Origin: Thermodesulfovibrionales bacterium
GTDB lineage: Bacteria > Nitrospirota > Thermodesulfovibrionia > Thermodesulfovibrionales > SM23-35
Assembly (NCBI GenBank): GCA_022013235.1
Contig: JAKLQR010000354.1
Coordinates: forward strand, 1-8,669
Direction of reading: 5' to 3'
Length of the DNA stretch: 8,669 nt
In this document: in pieces, positions 7,053-8,669 of the stretch
Numbering within the stretch: the stretch's first letter is position 1
How the letters are laid out: the number at the start of each line of letters is the position of its first letter
Program-made: the position numbers and the translations under genes
Notes under the pieces: model-generated
What the model was told of the DNA's origin: nothing
The model's database searches: none
Seen by the model: the letters and a program-made list of their open reading frames with translations, nothing else

Positions 7053-7448
7053 GACAAATCTTCTGATGCCATGCTTTAAAACACTAGTGTGAAAATTCAC
7101 AAGCAAACCGGTTTTCAGCTGAGAAAGCCTTAGATACGTCAGCAGCTGCGCCTCATGAATAGACATAATTTTTTCAACACACTTAAGTTCCAGCACCACT
7201 CTGTTATTCACCACAATATCCATACGATATCCGCAATCCAGCTTTATACCTTTATATTCCAAAGGCAATGGTTTCTGTCTTTCAAAAGACATTTGCTGCA
7301 AGCTAAGTTCATGACAGAGACATTCTTCATACGCAGACTCCAATAACCCCGGACCAATATGACGATGGACTTCTATTGCAGAGGCAATAATCTTCTTGGT
7401 CAATGCGCCATCGTAATAAACAGTCTCGTCTCCGAATGTATCTATCAC
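7047..7448 (-). CDS. GxxExxY family protein, predicted PD-(D/E)XK nuclease-like
   Basis: The 133-residue product has the family signature GPGLLESAY (Gly34, Glu37, Tyr40) after the helix KKIIASAIEVHRHIGPG. A restriction-endonuclease-like core follows: RMDIVVNNRVVLELK with Asp77 and Glu87-x-Lys89, then HEAQLLTYLRLS with Gln101. That is the order of a PD-(D/E)XK active site. Its biochemical role is not established. The start is GTG at 7448. An AGAGGA sits 4 nt upstream inside repeat R4, and an in-frame TGA further inside R4 blocks any longer start. The stop lies inside repeat R3. The gene looks more AT-rich than argG or feoB. The length is normal for the family and all predicted catalytic positions are present, so it may be functional. 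Confidence 0.88.
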   Translation of the reverse strand: MIDTFGDETVYYDGALTKKIIASAIEVHRHIGPGLLESAYEECLCHELSLQQMSFERQKPLPLEYKGIKLDCGYRMDIVVNNRVVLELKCVEKIMSIHEAQLLTYLRLSQLKTGLLVNFHTSVLKHGIRRFVL

Positions 7449-7451
7449 AGC

Positions 7452-7495
7452 ATCCTCTGTGTCTCAGTGCCTCAGTGGTTTATTTTGTATTTCTC
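7452..7495 (-). repeat. Repeat copy R4 (CACAGAG family), right end of intact unit
   Basis: Read on the minus strand the core is AACCACTGAGGCACTGAGAC followed by ACAGAGGATG. The GAGG of this copy acts as the ribosome-binding site of the GxxExxY gene. The AT-rich tail TTTATTTTGTATTTCTC is shared with R2 and R5. Confidence 0.85.
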
Positions 7496-7588
7496 GCCTA
7501 TTGAACTGCATAATCCCCGGAAGAACCACGTCTTTCTCTTTGATCATTTTGCATTGCTAATCGCTATTTTTAACTTGTTCAGTTACTG

Positions 7589-7635
7589 TGTTCTCTGTGT
7601 CTCAGTGTCTCTGTGGTTCATTCTGCATTTCTTAT
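7589..7635 (-). repeat. Repeat copy R5 (CACAGAG family), solitary
   Basis: The core on the minus strand is AACCACAGAGACACTGAGAC then ACAGAG, in the same orientation as R4 and with the related tail TTCATTCTGCATTTCTT. It ends 28 bp before the stop of the pilin-like gene. Between R4 and R5 (7496-7588) I see no gene. The sequence right of R5 (to about 7660) loosely resembles that right of R4, so R5 may be the leftover end of a third unit. Confidence 0.8.
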
Positions 7636-7663
7636 CAACCGTATAATTCCCGCACCCCGGACT

Positions 7664-8170
7664 CTATTTATCAATACACTTACTCCCATTAAATTTGGCC
7701 ATCCGTATCCGCGCCTGTGTTATCGCTAAACAATCATAGTCAGGATTTTGTGTATGAACAATGCGGATGTCCCGTTGAGGATATATCAACCCTCTTGTGT
7801 CGATATTAAATGTAATAGGGAGTTTACTGACCCCTGCGTTTTTCAGTTCATATTCATCCAGAGTTTTTTGTTTTATGCAGGTATCCTGGTCCTTTTCTAA
7901 TATTGCATCCCCATCCGGGGGAGGAAAGGTATCGTCATAGGTTGCATAGCCGGTAGTGTCGAAGAGAATGAAATGTTCCCTGTGCACAGTAAGAGCCCTG
8001 ACCCGTGCATCCATGATATCAGATAAAATCTGTTTTGTCTCACTTTCAACTCTATAATCGCCCATCCAACCGGCAAAAGAAAACCCAAGAGAGACAGCCA
8101 GGATGCCAATGATGCTGATGACCACAAGAAGTTCCAATAAAGTTACCCCTCTCTCATTTTCTCTGAGCAT
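7664..8170 (-). CDS. Type IV pilin-like / GspH-FimT family pseudopilin
   Basis: Pseudopilins are inner-membrane prepilins, processed by a prepilin peptidase and assembled into type IV pili or type II secretion pseudopili. The 168-residue product starts MLRENERG|VTLLELLVVISIIGILA, a class III signal with cleavage after Gly8 and the required Glu at mature position 5, followed by one hydrophobic helix to about residue 30. The C-terminal region (about 120-168, FNIDTRGLIYP, then ITQARIRMAKFNGSKC) resembles GspH/FimT minor pilins. Cysteines are at 98, 147 and 165. A strong GAGGAGG lies 10 nt before the ATG, with a good promoter upstream. No other pilus or secretion gene is nearby, so it is an orphan here, and the exact system it serves is unknown. 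Confidence 0.88.
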   Translation of the reverse strand: MLRENERGVTLLELLVVISIIGILAVSLGFSFAGWMGDYRVESETKQILSDIMDARVRALTVHREHFILFDTTGYATYDDTFPPPDGDAILEKDQDTCIKQKTLDEYELKNAGVSKLPITFNIDTRGLIYPQRDIRIVHTQNPDYDCLAITQARIRMAKFNGSKCIDK

Positions 8171-8180
8171 ATCGTAAGTT

Positions 8181-8187
8181 CCTCCTC
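8181..8187 (-). promoter_or_regulatory. Ribosome-binding site of the pilin-like gene
   Basis: GAGGAGG on the minus strand lies 10 nt before the ATG at 8170 and confirms that start. A small potential hairpin, CAAAG-AAC-CTTTG, sits just upstream in the leader. Confidence 0.75.
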
Positions 8188-8211
8188 AAAGGTTCTTTGA
8201 AATGAGGGCTT

Positions 8212-8240
8212 ATATTAAGCAATTGCTATATTTTAGTCAA
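8212..8240 (-). promoter_or_regulatory. Sigma70-type promoter of the pilin-like gene
   Basis: On the minus strand TTGACT (8235-8240) and TAATAT (8212-8217) are separated by exactly 17 nt, matching five of six bases at each box. The start would fall near 8205, about 35 nt before the ATG. Confidence 0.7.
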
Positions 8241-8275
8241 TACGAGCCTGTCTAAACACTATGATTTGAGTACTC

Positions 8276-8347
8276 TGTCATTCCACGACTTGATCGGGTA
8301 ATCCAGAAAAAAAGAACCGGATTCCCTGGTCAAGCCAGAGAATGACA
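8276..8347. repeat. REP-like palindromic element 1
   Basis: The element is bounded by TGTCATTC (8276-8283) and its exact inverse GAATGACA (8340-8347). Inside are two imperfect hairpins in opposite orientation. The left one has loop CTTGA (8289-8293). The right one has loop TCAAG (8330-8334), a CCTGG/CCAGG-like stem and one C-A mismatch. The layout fits a bacterial interspersed palindromic element made of two inverted hairpin units. It lies in the 380-bp gene-free stretch between the pilin-like gene and the sugar-phosphate isomerase. Confidence 0.7.
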
Positions 8348-8407
8348 CAAAGAAACCCTATAGCAAACTGACAGGGAATTATCAAGTTAATACTACAGCG
8401 TATTTTT

Positions 8408-8484
8408 TGTCATTCCCGAAGTTCGTAATCGGGAATCCATGGTTTTCAATGCTTTCTGGATTCCGGATCAAGTCCGGAATGACG
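8408..8484. repeat. REP-like palindromic element 2
   Basis: It starts TGTCATTCCCG and ends CCGGAATGAC. The left hairpin pairs ATTCCCG with CGGGAAT around a degenerate loop. The right hairpin is perfect: ATTCCGGA (8460-8467), loop TCAAG, TCCGGAAT (8473-8480). It belongs to the same family as the element at 8276-8347 and is better preserved. It lies 67 bp before the start of the isomerase gene. No convincing promoter was found between them. Confidence 0.75.
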
Positions 8485-8550
8485 ACTAAAAGCCATTGAT
8501 TAGCGGTTTTTATTGAAAAGTTAGCTTTAGTGTTAAGATAACATCTATTA

Positions 8551-8669
8551 ATGAACAGGAAAACAAAAAATAAGGCTTCAGGGAAGATTCATTCCAATGA
8601 CAAGATCCTTAATGTCGCCCGGAAGGTCCTGCGGATTGAAGCAGAGGCTGTCCATGCCCTGATCAGGAA
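8551..8669 (+). CDS. kdsD: Probable arabinose-5-phosphate isomerase (KpsF/GutQ family), 5' end only
   Basis: The enzyme converts ribulose 5-phosphate to arabinose 5-phosphate for KDO synthesis in lipopolysaccharide formation. Only the first 39 codons are in the window, from ATG 8551 with no stop before the edge. After a basic, low-complexity start (MNRKTKNKASGK), the segment ILNVARKVLRIEAEAVHALI matches the family N-terminal helix (typically A..VL.IEAEA...L..R). The SIS domain and any CBS domains would lie beyond the window. No clear ribosome-binding site precedes the ATG, so the exact start is uncertain. The family call rests on this short helix only. Confidence 0.65.
   Translation, partial: MNRKTKNKASGKIHSNDKILNVARKVLRIEAEAVHALIR

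Larger units (their letters stand above)
7011..7495. mobile_element. Putative compact mobile unit: inverted repeats R3/R4 enclosing a GxxExxY gene
   Basis: A 485-bp block is bounded by inverted copies R3 and R4 and filled almost exactly by one gene on the minus strand. The neighbouring 158-bp block (6848-7005) has the same two ends and an internally deleted remnant of the same gene, as expected if the two are full-length and deleted forms of one element. No transposase motif is visible and target-site duplications were not convincingly seen, so mobility is inferred. Confidence 0.45.

Noticed and set aside
7483..7560. A short minus-strand open frame (MIKEKDVVLPGIMQF...) between R4 and R5
   Set aside because: It is under 30 codons, runs into the repeat and stops there, and has no family resemblance or ribosome-binding site.
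6848..7635. A CRISPR array, suggested by five repeat copies
   Set aside because: The copies are in mixed orientation with spacings from a few bases to about 400, and one interval is filled by a gene. No cas gene is present.
8513..8539. Promoter TTGAAA-TAAGAT before the isomerase gene
   Set aside because: The spacer is only 15 nt and the sequence is AT-rich enough to give such matches by chance.

Overview
The window reads as a bacterial chromosome of moderate GC. It probably comes from Nitrospirota or a Desulfobacterota-like lineage. This is inferred from the argG-dprA-topA order, a FeoB of the 'GKSVIFGLLTGQYVTVSNYPGTT' type, and the abundance of small palindromic repeats and GxxExxY-type elements; no rRNA or other taxonomic marker is present.

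Left third (1-4041, minus strand): a compact gene train read right to left. argG (argininosuccinate synthase, probable GTG start with a strong ribosome-binding site) is followed after about 7 bp by dprA (ssDNA/RecA loader for transformation and recombination). The dprA stop overlaps by 4 bp (ATGA) the start of topA (DNA topoisomerase I), which runs off the left edge with its catalytic core present and its C-terminus missing.

Middle (4042-6824): a 348-bp divergent intergenic region carries a pair of inverted, GC-rich hairpin repeats. It also carries a good sigma70-type promoter with a Fur-box-like palindrome just after the -10. This promoter drives a Fur-family, zinc-binding regulator and an overlapping feoB (ferrous iron transporter), which together look like a self-regulated, iron-responsive operon. 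No feoA is present.

Right third (6825-8669): an accessory or repeat-rich stretch. Five copies of a roughly 40-bp 'CACAGAGACACTGAGACACAGAG'-like repeat surround one intact GxxExxY gene (predicted PD-(D/E)XK nuclease-like) and the decayed 3' end of a second one. The flanking repeats supply the stop codon and the ribosome-binding site of the intact gene, so gene and repeats form one compact unit, and a 158-bp internally deleted derivative lies head-to-tail next to it. This is the most unusual structure in the window. Next come an orphan type IV pilin-like (GspH/FimT) gene with its own clear promoter, two REP-like palindromic elements, and the first 39 codons of a KpsF/GutQ-type arabinose-5-phosphate isomerase running off the right edge.

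No tRNA, rRNA, CRISPR array or classical transposase was seen.
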